Origin: Aureococcus anophagefferens
Taxonomy: Eukaryota; Sar; Pelagophyceae; Pelagomonadales; Pelagomonadaceae
NCBI RefSeq assembly: GCF_000186865.1
Contig: NW_008705567.1
Location: forward strand, 44,573 to 78,255
Length of the DNA: 33,683 nucleotides
Reading direction: 5' to 3'
The notes under the pieces are model-generated. The model searched no databases. It saw nothing but the letters and a program-made list of their open reading frames with translations, and was not told the origin of the DNA. Each line of letters starts with the position of its first letter. Positions within the stretch are counted from its first letter, which is position 1. Shown piece after piece: positions 1-11,228 of the stretch. Position numbers and translations under genes: made by a program.

Positions 1-23
1 CCCCCCCCCCCCCCCCCCCCCCC
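1..23. repeat. poly-C homopolymer tract
   Basis: The window opens with 23 consecutive C. Similar C or G runs recur near 932, 5671, 11541, 18703 and 20447. The run may mark a contig edge, so its true length is not certain. Confidence 0.9.
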
Positions 24-162
24 GTGCGTGTCATTTCCCCCACTTATACCTTCGTCGAACCGTGAGACGGACACTGTGAGACGGTGCTCCGCCCCGGGGG
101 CTCCTATTAGCCTGTTCCCGGGGTGGGTTTATACGGGGTGGATAAGCATCTCGCGCCTAGTT

Positions 163-750
163 TCAGAGTACTTGACAATGAGAGATGTATCCACGACCGA
201 AATTGAAATGAACGGTTTCGGGGACAGCTGGCAAGAGATGCTCTGGAACGCGTCCTGAGTAGAGCACACGTTCCGTATCTGTTGGATCTTTCTGATTTTG
301 CCGTGTGACGAGCCTCACCTGGCCATTCTTGTCACGAGTTCGTGGAGTCTGCCACTTGCTCGCGATGAGCTGCCTTGACTCAATTTTTGGCGCTGTAACG
401 GGGCGGCGCCGCTTGTGCAACTTTGGGAATTCCTTCTGGTAAATGGTCAAGAGTCTCAACTTGTCAGTGTACTGCGCATCTCTCACGCCTGGCAGCTCGT
501 GCGGTGTGAATTTGTGGGTCTTTGCCAGATAGCCGCTGTTCGACATTGGTGACCAGGTGTGCATTCGGTCCATATGGCCTCCACACTCTCGCGGTGACAG
601 TACCAAAACTAGAGAGCGTTGAGGACAGAGACGATTGTCATTATAGATATGTCCGGATGATATAGCTGAACTTGTCATAAGCACACCCTCCCTCGAGCCA
701 AAATGCAGTCGCAGGGATCGTAGAGGCGCGTCCATTGCGAAATTAGCCAT
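163..750 (-). CDS. hypothetical protein, possible terminal exon
   Basis: This is a 195-codon open frame on the minus strand, divergent from the eIF4A-III gene that starts 284 bp away. Base composition is moderate, like the recognised genes and unlike the GC-rich repeats. The product is basic in its middle, with the segment KLHKRRRPVTAPK near residue 110, and has no membrane segment or motif that I recognise. Given how short introns are in this genome, part of the frame may be intronic. No function can be assigned; it could also be a chance ORF. Confidence 0.35.
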   Translation of the reverse strand: MANFAMDAPLRSLRLHFGSREGVLMTSSAISSGHIYNDNRLCPQRSLVLVLSPRECGGHMDRMHTWSPMSNSGYLAKTHKFTPHELPGVRDAQYTDKLRLLTIYQKEFPKLHKRRRPVTAPKIESRQLIASKWQTPRTRDKNGQVRLVTRQNQKDPTDTERVLYSGRVPEHLLPAVPETVHFNFGRGYISHCQVL

Positions 751-1033
751 TTATTTCTAGTGCCCAAGCTCCGTATGGTGGGCCGCTCCGCGACTAGGGA
801 CGAATGCAGACTGAGGTCTTTTTGGTCTGTTTGGGTTTTTACCGGGGTCTGTTAGGTCTGTTAGGTCTTCTCGGGTCTTAAACCGGCGGGTTTAAAACCC
901 GGGAGGTCTTTTTGCTCGTCACTATCCGCGACCCCCCCCCCCCCAAATCGTCGTCTGGTCCCCCAACCGCTCCGCCAGGGGTCCCGCTGCGCGCTGCCTC
1001 CTTGCAGCAAAGTCGTCGCCTCGTGACCGAGCG
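751..1033. other. intergenic region between divergent genes
   Basis: This stretch holds several GGTCTGTTAGGTCT-type short repeats (about 820-880), a TTTAAA-rich inverted patch at 878-903 and a run of C at about 932-946. It lies between two divergently oriented genes and could carry their promoters, but I see no recognisable core promoter element. Confidence 0.5.
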
Positions 1034-2276
1034 ATGGCGAACGAGAGAAACTACGTTAGCTCCGAAATGGACATTACACAGTGCGTACAATTCTCTCTTT
1101 CCAATTCGCAAATATGAGGATCGCCATAGGTCAACAGACGTGAAAGTAATCGATAGTTTCGAGGGAATGGCTTTGCGAGAGGATCTGCTGCGGGGCATCT
1201 ACGCCTATGGTTTCGAACGCCCTTCCGCTATCCAACAACGAGCAATCACGCCAATCGTAGCTGGACGCGATGTCATTGCTCAGTCACAATCGGGTACAGG
1301 GAAAACCGCGGTATTCTGTATCGCGATGCTCCAGGTGCTTGAATCTGCAACCAACGAAACACAAATGTTGACGATATCCCCGACACGTGAGCTTGCTGAG
1401 CAGACGCAGAAGGTATGTTTGGCTCTCGGTGACTACATGAACGTGCAGTGTCATGCTTGTATCGGAGGCAAGTCAATAGGCGAGGATATTCGTCGTTTGG
1501 ACTACGGTGTGCAAATTGTTAGCGGGACGCCTGGGCGTGTCTTCGATATGATTAAGCGACGTAACCTGCGGACCAGGAATTTGAAGATGTTGGTCATCGA
1601 TGAAGCCGACGAAATGCTGAATCGGGGTTTCAAAGAACAGATATATGATATCTACCGCTACCTTCCACCGTCCACACAGGTTGTTCTCATATCTGCCACT
1701 ATGCCGCAGGAGGTATTAGACATGACTCGTAAATTCATGAACGAGCCCGTACGTGTTCTCGTTAAGCGTGATGAACTCACCTTGGAGGGAATCAAGCAGT
1801 TCTTTGTGGCGGTTGAGCGCGAGGAATGGAAGTTTGACACGCTCTGTGATTTGTACGACACACTCACCATCACGCAGGCTGTCATTTTCTGCAACACAAA
1901 GCGCAAAGTTGATTGGTTAGCCAACAAGATGCGAGAGGCTAATTTCACAGTTTCTGCAATGCATGGTGACATGCCTCAGCGGGAGCGTGATGCCATCATG
2001 GCCGAGTTCCGGGGGGGCGCGTCTCGCGTTTTGATTGCGACCGACATTTGGGGCCGCGGGCTTGACGTTCAACAAGTGTCTCTCGTCATCTGCTATGACC
2101 TACCCAACAATCGTGAGCTATATATACATCGCATTGGGCGCTCCGGAAGATTTGGCCGCAAGGGTGTTGCAATTAACTTCGTAAAAAATGACGACGTGCG
2201 GATCCTCCGGGATATTGAGCAGTACTATTCGACTCAGATTGATGAAATGCCCATGAATGTCGCAGATCTCATCTAA
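1034..2276 (+). CDS. EIF4A3: eIF4A-III / DDX48 DEAD-box RNA helicase
   Basis: This is the ATP-dependent RNA clamp of the exon junction complex, deposited upstream of exon junctions in the nucleus. I model exon 1 as 1034-1080, a 49-nt GT-AG intron at 1081-1129 (donor CA|GTGCGT, acceptor CCATAG|G), and exon 2 as 1130-2276, giving 397 residues, the usual family length. Visible motifs are the Q motif (FERPSAIQQ), I (SQSGTGKT), Ia (PTRELAEQ), Ib (TPGRVFD), II (DEAD), III (SAT), IV (VIFCNTKRK), V and VI ([13 protein letters not shown]). It is eIF4A-III and not eIF4A because of [48 protein letters not shown] and [18 protein letters not shown]. Motif V reads GRG where ARG is usual. An alternative intronless start at 912 gives an unrelated low-complexity N-terminus and is less likely. 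Confidence 0.95.
1081..1129 (+). other. EIF4A3: intron 1 of eIF4A-III
   Basis: A 49-nt GT-AG intron (GTGCGT...CCATAG|G, phase 2) joins a short N-terminal exon to the conserved core. The paralogue at 27871 also has an intron just before its conserved core, but has two further introns that are absent here. Confidence 0.75.
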
Positions 2277-2470
2277 ATCCCGGCTGTCGTAACCACCGGC
2301 TGGACGGACGCTCAAACCCGAAGATCTTTGGCGAGTGCCGTAGGCTCCCCAAGACCTGCCGCACAAGTACCGTGGACACACTTCCGCGGATGTTTCGATG
2401 GCATTTCTGAGGCGAAAAGTACAATTACAGGTATCTTCTCTAATATGCGAGTTGCTTAGTGAGCCCTAGG

Positions 2471-2510
2471 CCCTCCAGATGCTGAGCCTGCCCTCCAGAT
2501 GCTGAGCCTT
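2471..2510. repeat. 20-bp direct tandem duplication
   Basis: CCCTCCAGATGCTGAGCCTG is present twice in a row; the second copy differs only at its last base. Confidence 0.9.
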
Positions 2511-3044
2511 GCAAGGCAAGAAAACTGGCAAAAAGCCGGCCCTGTGCGCCCAGCCCCCCCGCCCTGCGGCCCCGCAGGCAAATCCAGCGGTTCTGCGTTT
2601 CCGGTTGGACACCGCCAGGGCGTGTGGCTTGAGTATTACGAGCCTGTGTTGGACATAATCCGGCGCTGGAACCCGGGCCATCCTGCTTGATTCTGCCGGG
2701 TTGATTCTACTCTAGGTTGCTACAGGCAACTCAAGTTTTTCGCAACTTGGACCATGGTACCGGATCTTTCGGCCTTGCGCCCAAGTTCGCGCCCCCCTCC
2801 CCCCGTAGCATATCCCGCCGGCGGGACATGTTAAACGCGGGCCTGGGGAAACCCAACGAAGCTGAGTTTGCGGCTTGCCCCTCTCCCTAGCCGCCCTTAA
2901 GCGCCCCGCGCCTGGCGCCACCTCTGTCCAGGGAGCCCGTAGGGTCCGTTGAGGGTCCGTGGGGCGGCGGCGGGCAGGCGGCGGGTGCGAAGCGGGGTCG
3001 GGTGGGGCCTCTTCCGGACCGCCGCGCGACCGGTCGCCGCGGCT

Positions 3045-3087
3045 CATACTGACTCGGAGCCTACTGAGCCGGCTCAGTCTCAGTATG
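3045..3087. repeat. nested palindrome / hairpin
   Basis: Outer arms CATACTGA and TCAGTATG (8 bp, exact) enclose a perfect 14-bp palindrome, CTGAGCCGGCTCAG, at 3064-3077. It lies about 300 bp upstream of the CEP290 start. Function is unknown. Confidence 0.8.
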
Positions 3088-3383
3088 GGGGGCGGTTATC
3101 TAAACGATCACAGGACATGCTTGTGCCCGTGTTGTCAATTCCCGGAGGGCACAGACACACCACGGGTTACTGGAAACTTCTGCTCCGCTACGCTTCCCAA
3201 ATTCTCACTCTGCGAGTTGCAAAGTACAGGGAAGGCGCAGCGTGCGCTACAATCACTACCGGCTCATTTCCTATATGCCACTGGCACAGGCCACAGGGCC
3301 CAGCCACTCCGATTTCGGTTTACATGTAGCCATAATTTATTTGGAACCCGTCGGGTTGACGGGTGGTAGATACTGGTAAGATT

Positions 3384-6300
3384 ATGACGGAAGATCCGAC
3401 GTATGACGAGCTGCTGGACGAGAATTACGAACTGCATGAGGAAAAAAAAAAACTCACTGAGCGTTTGCAATCGCTCGAGAACGATCTCACGGAAGAACGT
3501 CGCGCCGGTCGTGACAATGAACGCAGGGTGTCAGAAATTGAAAGGCTGCAAAGTCTAGCCAGTCGAGCACGAGAAGAAGCTGAAGATCGCGAGCGCGAGG
3601 TAGAAACATTCCAAAGCGAGCGTGAAGCGTGGGAGAGAGAACGCGAGCGACTCGAGACTGCTCTTAGAGATAAGGAAGATCGGTCACAATATGAGCATGA
3701 ACTCATGGGTTGCACTCATCACATAAATTCATAGGTTGACCTCAGTGCTACGTGAGACGATCCAAGATCGTGCCAAAAACAGCCTTGAGCATGATGATCG
3801 CAAAAAGTATGCTGCATTTGAACGTGATTTGCTTGAAGCTGACAAGGAAAACGAAAGAATCAGAGCAGCGCTCTCGACTCTCGAGTCTCAACTTGCGACC
3901 CTACAGGGCGCACTGACAGCAATGTTTGGCGCGAAATGCATTTTATAATCTGTGTGAAAAGAGGACATAGGTAACGGCCGCTGAGCGCGATGAGATGCTT
4001 GTCATGCGCGATAGATCAGAATCTACATTGGAAGACTCGACTATGAGAATCGAAGAACTGCGATTGGCCTTCGAAGAAGCAACTGTACAAATCCAAGAAT
4101 TATCTGCAGAACGTGATTCGATCAATGAAGCAGCACAAAAAGCTTGCAGTCTTACAACACAAAACGAGCATAATATTCGCATCAAGCTTGAAGCTGCCGT
4201 GGCAGAGAACTTAAAACTAAGAGAGACGACAGTGGCCAGTGAAAGGGGAAAAGCTGAGCGCGCATTTTTGGAACTCAAGAAGGAGCGCGCAGAGACTGAG
4301 CGACTGGATGCTGAAAATGTTCATCGGCGATGTCACCGAATTCATCTCGCTGTCAATCACTCTCGCTTAGGTTGAACTGGCCGTTCTTGCTGACTTTTTG
4401 AGACACCGTGTTGCAGAGCTAGAGAGTGACTTTCACCATGGAGATGAGGCTACCAAGCAGAATAGAGGTGCAGACGACGAAGATATTCGTGCTGAATTGA
4501 TTTCTGCGAGAATAAGTCTGCAGGAAGGACAAACAAGGCAAAAAAATCTTGAAGAAGAGATAGCAGGGCTCGAGGCTGAGCTCGCGGACGACCGCGAACT
4601 TTTGGATATGGCGGCACAGCAAGGCGGGGTTGGCGTAGCTGAGGCAATTCGTCGCAACAAGAGGCTCAAAGCAGCCCTCCGTACCCGTGAACGTGAAATT
4701 GAAAGCTATCGCAACGAGATTTCCGTCACGACTCGAGCCAAAAGTGAAAGCGGAGCCAAGTTGTGGGTGGTCTGTAGGTACTGCAGGAGTCCAAAGGACA
4801 TTCGTTGAGCACCAGCACAAGCTCAAAAATGCAATCGCAGATCAAGGACCTGCAAGTGGAGCGAGCTCATCTGCTTCACCGGCTACGAGAAAGCTCGACG
4901 CAAATCTCAGAAAAGGGCATCAGATTTGTTGGTCTCTCGCCCGAACACCTTGATATGGTCCGCTCATTCGCCAATCAAGTTTGCAACGCCAATCTGGGCA
5001 CATCTGAAGGCTTGCAAAAACAGATAAGCCAGCCAAACAAACGTCATGGATTGGATTCTGATGGGGTCATTCATTTAGAGGCTGAGTTTTTGAGCTGTGT
5101 CCGATCTTCCTCATAGCTACCTTAACCCAGACATGTCCCAGGTTGGCTGCATTGAGTCAAAAAGCAAACGAGAAAGTGAGCGTGCCCGCTAATGATGCTC
5201 TTGGAGTGATAGATAGTATGACCGCGGCCGACATTTCTGAGTGTACTCGGCGCTCTCAAAACGGTGATGGAAGGGTCGCACGTAAATGCACAGACAAAAT
5301 TGCACTACATAAACATCGTAGGTAATGGTATTAATGGATGGCAGTCAAACGTGCTTGAAGTCCCGAGGAGAAGTGCAACCAGAGTCCAGACGCAGCCTCC
5401 AAGTGACTTTGTTCACTCAAATTGCGAAATAAATGTCGCTGGACTCAAGTCTCCTCCTGCGACATTAACACCAACACATCCTGACAACGCGTTGTGCTTT
5501 ACATCACCAAAGAACTCTCATCTCCAACTTGAATCGACCCGTTCAGATGGGGAGGACGGACACACTGGAGTGAATAACGAGGCACAGGCAACAATCCGCA
5601 GCCACTGGGCTCTAAAAAGATCGACCTCGTTCATATACGGTGGTATTGTAGTGTCAAACTTTAAAGCTCGAAGGGGGGGGGTGCAGGAAGGATCGCAGGA
5701 TAGTGAACAGAACACACAATCATGTGCGATGGAGCGCGTGCAAAGAGGTGGTTCACATCCTACACGTCGCACCTTCCAGCTACCGGATGACCAATGGGCT
5801 AATGAATTGCACGATGTTTGCCTCAGCGCATGATGCTTCGTTCGATTCCAGGAATATATCAGCCTATGTAGGCCCATGCCACGAGTTCAGAGGCACTCGA
5901 CGCACTGGACAAATCAGAGCGTGAGTGCATGCTACTCGGCCTCGCGGTAACTCTGTTAAATGGACAGACATCAGAGACAAGGCAACGTCTGGCGGTGTGC
6001 TACAAAGAGCACATGCAAGGACGCTACGATGCCCAAGAAGAGTCGTCTGGGCTAAGAAGACAATTGGCCTCAGTACGAGAACGGAAAGAAATTCTTGAAG
6101 TCAAATTAGACACCTGCAACGAACTCACCAAGAAAAGAGAGGGAGGGTATCCATCCGATATCACGGACGAATTTTCGATACTCAAGTTTGAATGCCAGGA
6201 ATTGAGAGAGCGCACGATATCATATGAGGTCAACGAACTGCTACTCAAGCGAAGACTCGGAATACTTGATGAAGCTTTCAAGGTGGAGAACAGAGGGAGA

Positions 6301-9300
6301 TTAAGGGCTGAGCATGCACTTGGTGAACTTGAGGCCACAATGCGCAGTCGCATATTATATCTCGAGCTGTGGAAACAGGGGGCATCAAAGCATGTTGAGC
6401 GCATCCAGGCTGAACTAGACGAATCACTACCTGCACAGTCCTGCCCACCCGAGCTGTTTCACCCGGTGTTTCAATGGACTCTTTTTTGTAGGTCAGCGAT
6501 TTCAGGAGCAGAAGACTTAAAGTTGCTCCGGGAGGAACATGTACAATTGATTCGAGATAACGCTCTACTGCGTGCTGAGCTAACAAGATTGCGCAGCACT
6601 CCCCGACGCGCAGCATGTGCGCAGCAGGCACTTGACGATTCCAGAAATTCTCGAGTGCGAAGCGAGAAAATGTGTGACGTCCTCAAGTTGGAATTGAGAG
6701 AGGCAGTTGCCCTTGCCGAAGGTCGTGCTGCAACTGCAGCTCGAGAGGGAGGCGGTGGGGATGAAGTTTCTCTCTGCGCCCACAAGGCTCCTCGTTGCCC
6801 AATTCTATTTTTAGGTCCGACGGCTGGTCGCTGAGCTCGCTCGACTGCGTGGTGCTCATTCGGGCCCTTTTCGCTCCTCAATTTTTTTTTTGAATATTAC
6901 TGTAGGTGATATAAGTCGCCTCGAAGTTGAAGGAGCTGCCGCACGTGAAACGTCGGCAACACAATGAATTCGCGCCGATGAAGCGGCTGCGGAAGCGGAA
7001 CGTGCACATCGCCGTGCTATTGCCGCAAGCGATGACGCTCGAGTGGCTCGCGAAAGTGAGTTCCTCGTCCACAAACAAGTTACTAGAGTACACCTCAACG
7101 TACCCAACATAGGCGCGTCGGATGCACAGTAAGACGCGATCGGGCATCACGCATCCAATCGGAATAAAACTATTGTAGGCGCAAGATTGCACAGATGAGT
7201 GAAAATTTTAGCGGAGCTCTGCCTGCGGCAAAAGCTACCGCTCTTCGAGCTTCGCTCGTCAAAGCAAAGGAAGAGTCTGCGGCTGCAAATCGAGATTGTA
7301 TGCGACTTCAAGAGCTCACCGCGATCGCAACTACTCAGGTCGGATGCTGCGTCCTCCTTACCACTGGCATCAGGAATAAGTCACTGGATCAGGCAGCCGA
7401 TCTTAAACGGACACAGCGTGACAATGCGTTGGAGCAGGAGCTGCTGAGGAAACGTCTTCAGGACTTTGAGGCACGATCAGATGATGATCGTATTATCGGG
7501 AAATTGCAGCGAGAGATCATCACGATGCAAACTACGTATCGACTCTTTGCTCGCGCGTGGCTACTGTTGAATGTATTCAGATCTTCAACCCTCAACCTAT
7601 TGCACTCATAGGTAAATACGAGGTCGTACGTGAGCAGCTTAAACATAAAGCTACGCTAACAAGAAAAGCAGAAGCACTGTGCGATCTACGTGACGAATGG
7701 CTGATCTTGCTTCGAGATGAGAAGCGCGCTCAGTTTGTCGCGCTCCAAAGCACTCTTGGTGAAGTTTCAAGGCTTTGGGCGCAACAAAGTCTTGCCCCGT
7801 GCAACACTTTTTTATGGGTCACGATGTGACCGGAAGTTGCTAACAGGCAGTCAGAAAGACAATATTACAAGGACTCAAAACTTATTGACAAGCAATTGCT
7901 TCTCTACCGTCAGTCTCAGAGCTCAGCTTGATTCAGTTGGTGATTTCCAAAAGTTTCGTGAGCTCGCATGTGATGTCGCTGAGCTTCAATATCTCACAGA
8001 GAGCAAAGAAGTTGAACTAAGCGCATCGGAACAAGCACGCGAGCAGCTTGAGCAGCACGTTGAGCAATTGAAAGTGGAGCGAGATGTTTCACAGAGACTT
8101 GCGTTGGAGTTAAAGGGGGCTTGTAGTCAGATTTCTGATGCCGCCTCCAATATCCCGGAATCATTATCGTCCGCTGGCTTGTTTCTCCGTGTACAGCATA
8201 TTACAGAGTGCTCCATTGTCTTGTTTGCAGGTAATTCAACTACCAGAAGGATGCTTTCACTCTGTGACGAAGTGGCTGCGCTCAAATTACAGAGCTTACA
8301 GGATCGTCGTCAGGTACTGATGCTACGGGAAGGGACACGGCGCCTTGAAACCACGGTTGCTTCACACGAGGCCGTCCTCGCAGCAGCTGATCGAGCCCGC
8401 GTGGAGGCTGAAACTCGGCTGCTACTTAATGGCACAGATAATCCGGTGAAAGTCGTACAGGGGGGACCTCGGTCTCCTTCGAAAAGTGAAATCTCCACTT
8501 TGGTAGATGGGCGCAATGCCCTATGTCGATTGTTTTAAGATGCTAGTTTTGCGCAAAACCTGTGATGACAGGTGCACTATCGACATTTGCTCTCCAGTTG
8601 GAAACGGCGCAGAAGGCACCGCTAGCACAGTCTAGTCTGAACGACACGGGAGAGACAAGCAAGCGTCTGGCCAAAGCCAATCACCTTGTGATCGAACTCA
8701 CCGACAAGGTCATTTATGACATAAAACTGATCAAAGGAGCCCTCCGTACTATAGCTTCGGGATGCACATGCAGCAACAAATGATGCTCGTAAATGTGCAG
8801 AGGAGGTAGTTGTTCACGCATGTGAACTTGGACGTGCCCTCAGATTCTACGAACAGGCCACCGCTCGCAAGAATCCAGTGTCGACAATATATGCACAACG
8901 TACAATGTCTGCTTCCAAGCTTTCCCTCTTGTATGCCAGATGTCCACTTGGGTCCCACAAAGTCTCCCGGTCTTGAACATGCTAAAAAGTTTGTCAAGAT
9001 GACTGAACGTGGCACCCGGGATCTATTAACACCAACATTCAGATTGGAAAATTGTCGCACCGGCCCTTCTCTCCTGGATGACCGACACGTGCAAACCCGA
9101 CTACAGCAGGTCGCAACCAGAACCATTTCATCGTTGAAGGTGTGGTCCAGAGCATTATCGGATCTTTCATTGAAAACTGTCCGAGTTTGTGATCTCAATT
9201 CACAGGCAGTTGTCGAGCAGAAAACTCAAGCACTGATGAAATCAGATGAACGACTAGAAAACGTCCGAAGGGTGGCTCGGCGAGAAGCAGCCGCTGACAA

Positions 9301-11228
9301 AGCGGAGATCGAGCGTCTAACTGAAAGACTATACCAGGAGCATCACGCCGCGATAAATCAACTGCGCAGCGCAGTCCAGGCGATAGAAAGCGAATCCATC
9401 AAAGATGTGGAAAATGTGGTGAGTACGGCAAGCTCAAATAGCACAGCGTTTGTACACGAGACAGAAAATGCTAATGCAGAACTCCTTCAAGTTTGCGAAG
9501 AGAATCGACAGCTCGAACAGAACTTGCATGTCTCAAATTGTGCTCGTGAGCGTGCTGAATTGCGTTGTTCCGAGGCCCTGGGCGAGATCGAAGCGCAAAA
9601 GGTCGATCTCGTCGCAATGGCTGCACAACTTAAAGAGGCTGAGATTGTGAAATCTAACGCGCATTATGGCCAAAACCTGAATTTCAGGGTGAAAATGTTA
9701 CAGAGTTCACTCTCAGAAAAGGAAGCAAGAATTCGGGGTCTGCGAGAAGCGCTTGTCAAGCTCAAGGCCGAATTCGTGGCGGCCGAGGAAGTGCTTAAAG
9801 GGTCCCCCTAGGCGGTAGCAGATGCTGTAGCAGATGTTGTGTCTAGGCGCGTGCTGTAACGCAGTCCACTGAGCGCGGTAAAGAGAAGAATGCTGATAAA
9901 CTCATCACTGAACTGCAGAGTCGAGCGGGTCATCTTTCTGGGCAGCTGCATGCGATTCGCAGTGAAGCTAAGGCTTCCAGGTATGCAAAAAAACGCCTGT
10001 ATGTTGCCTCTTCTGAGGGTCGAGTGTAGGTCTGAACTCAATGTGACACGCACGCAACGTGACAAATACAAAACGCAGCTTGAACAAACTCAGAGACAGG
10101 TAGTAGAAGTCTGCTCTAATGCGCGTGTCGCGGAATCTCGGTGCCGAGAATTAGATGACTCCCTAGCCAAGACGCGTGGCGAGTGCAGGGAATTAAGGAC
10201 CGCTGAAGCTCAGTAAGCCACCTTAATTCACCCCAGAGGCAAATCTGTGCATCTTTAGGGCACGCAAGCACCAAAAGAAAAGTGAGTGTCGTGCCTCTTG
10301 CCTCTGTCCAAATTTTCATAATGAGCAAAACAAGGTACATCAACTGAACAAAATGCCATGACTGTAGAGGTTGAGCTTCTTAGAGCTCAGAATGTAGCGC
10401 TGCGCAGAGCACAGAAAAAACAACTGGAACCAAAGGCAGCTGAATACCAACATTTGGCGACACAGTTGCAGGAGGAAAAGCCTCATCTTGGTCGAGGCCA
10501 AACTCAAAAGCGCGAAATCAAAAGCGGAGATCGTCCTTCAGCTGGATTATCTACACTGACGAATATACGTTGCTCTACAAATGATCTCATGGCTGTTGTA
10601 CAGAAATTGAAATGTGTTGTAGAGCATCAGAACCATCGCATGAAGCAATTGCACCGCCAAAGTAAATCGATTCTACCGTCCAGCAGAGATAGGCTCTAAG
10701 ATGTACTCGTGCAGGTCTGGCTGGGAAGGTAAGCAGAGTAGAATTTCAGATGCGAGACACTAATAACAAAACGGAGTATGAATACCGTGCTCACTGCACA
10801 TACATTAAGCGAGTCTAGCCTTTAAATAGGTTGCCGTGCACGACCGGCACCAAGCCAGATCACCCAGGCATTGTCACAGAGCCGGATGCTCAGACGTAAG
10901 ATCTCGACCATCGTAATCAATTTCACAACAGTTCTAGGGTCTATGAAGGATCTGATAACACGAAGCAAGAGCGCGAGAAGGTTGAACATCAATTGACAGA
11001 AGAAAACGCCCGTCTGCGTCGAGAACTGGAGGCGTTTGATCTGGTGAATATATGCATTCAAACCTTTGTTCCTGATATATTACACAATGTGTGCAGAGCT
11101 TCTTTGAGCGCATCGAGGACTTAAAGTACACCGCTGGGTGTATCTCACCTTTCCCTACTCTTCGTTTATTGAAGCCCATGTATAGGTTCAACTATCACCA
11201 AGTGCGGATGCAGCTGGAAGATACGTAG
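3384..11228 (+). CDS. CEP290: CEP290-like ciliary transition-zone coiled-coil protein (many exons)
   Basis: CEP290 links the microtubule doublets to the membrane at the flagellar transition zone and gates protein entry. The product is almost wholly coiled coil. Recognition rests on three blocks. The C-terminus reads RRELEAFDL|SFFERIEDLK|FNYH across two introns, matching the human ending KKELENFDPSFFEEIEDLKYNY. An internal block LQDFEARSDDDRIIGKLQ (about 7457-7509) matches human LLDYQAQSDEKSLIAKLH. A YKEHMQ...ERKEILEVKLD segment (about 6001-6114) matches the human YKEYLSEKETW region. The start is the ATG at 3384, beginning MTEDPTYDELLDENYEL. After removing introns I estimate about 2,000 residues, against about 2,480 in human. 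Two defects are visible: an in-frame TGA at 6965-6967 and an unresolved frame change near 7905-7925. Exons between 7553 and 10937 are only partly resolved. Confidence 0.85.
6965..6967 (+). other. CEP290: in-frame TGA inside a CEP290 exon
   Basis: The exon at 6906-7055 reads DISRLEVEGAAARETSATQ, then TGA, then IRADEAAAEAERAHRRAIAA in the same frame. Both sides look like the same coiled coil, so a single base change or error separates an intact exon from a broken one. No splice model I tried removes the stop. Confidence 0.7.
7113..7128 (+). other. CEP290: 16-nt microexon of CEP290
   Basis: Between introns 7056-7112 (donor A|GTGAGT, acceptor CATAG) and 7129-7178 (donor CA|GTAAGA, acceptor TGTAG) lies a 16-nt exon. 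Splicing yields ARVARES-ASDAQ-RKIAQMSENF, a continuous coiled-coil reading. Both donors are strong consensus matches, which supports the microexon. Confidence 0.65.

Larger units (their letters stand above)
2277..3383. other. intergenic region with small repeats and a strong hairpin
   Basis: No convincing gene is seen in this 1.1-kb stretch between eIF4A-III and CEP290. It holds a 20-bp tandem duplication at 2471-2510, a GC-rich patch at 2800-3030 and a nested palindrome at 3045-3087. A small inverted repeat (ACCCGTC...GACGGGT, about 3348-3366) lies just upstream of the CEP290 start. Confidence 0.5.
3683..7392 (+). other. CEP290: resolved short introns in the first half of CEP290
   Basis: These junctions keep the coiled-coil frame open: 3683-3734, 3919-3970 (GC donor), 4319-4370, 4725-4777, 5086-5141, 5264-5321, 5816-5871, 6438-6491, 6766-6814, 6849-6905, 7056-7112, 7129-7178 and 7339-7392. 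Lengths are 49-58 nt. The base after each acceptor is G in all thirteen (mostly AG|GT). All are GT-AG except 3919-3970, which fits as GC-AG. Introns 6438-6491 and 7339-7392 are 54 nt with no stop, so retention would keep the frame. Two introns at the gene's end, 11044-11096 and 11126-11185, are also clear; the first is followed by A. A 48-nt intron at 7799-7846 also fits. Confidence 0.75.

Noticed and set aside
912..1129. An N-terminal extension of eIF4A-III from an uninterrupted ORF start at 912
   Set aside because: The segment is low complexity with a Pro run from a poly-C tract, whereas a 49-nt intron with good splice sites gives a normal-length N-terminus from 1034.
1034..2276. eIF4A-III as a processed retrocopy of the eIF4A at 27871
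   Set aside because: It has its own N-terminal intron and the diagnostic sequence of a different subfamily, so it is an old paralogue.
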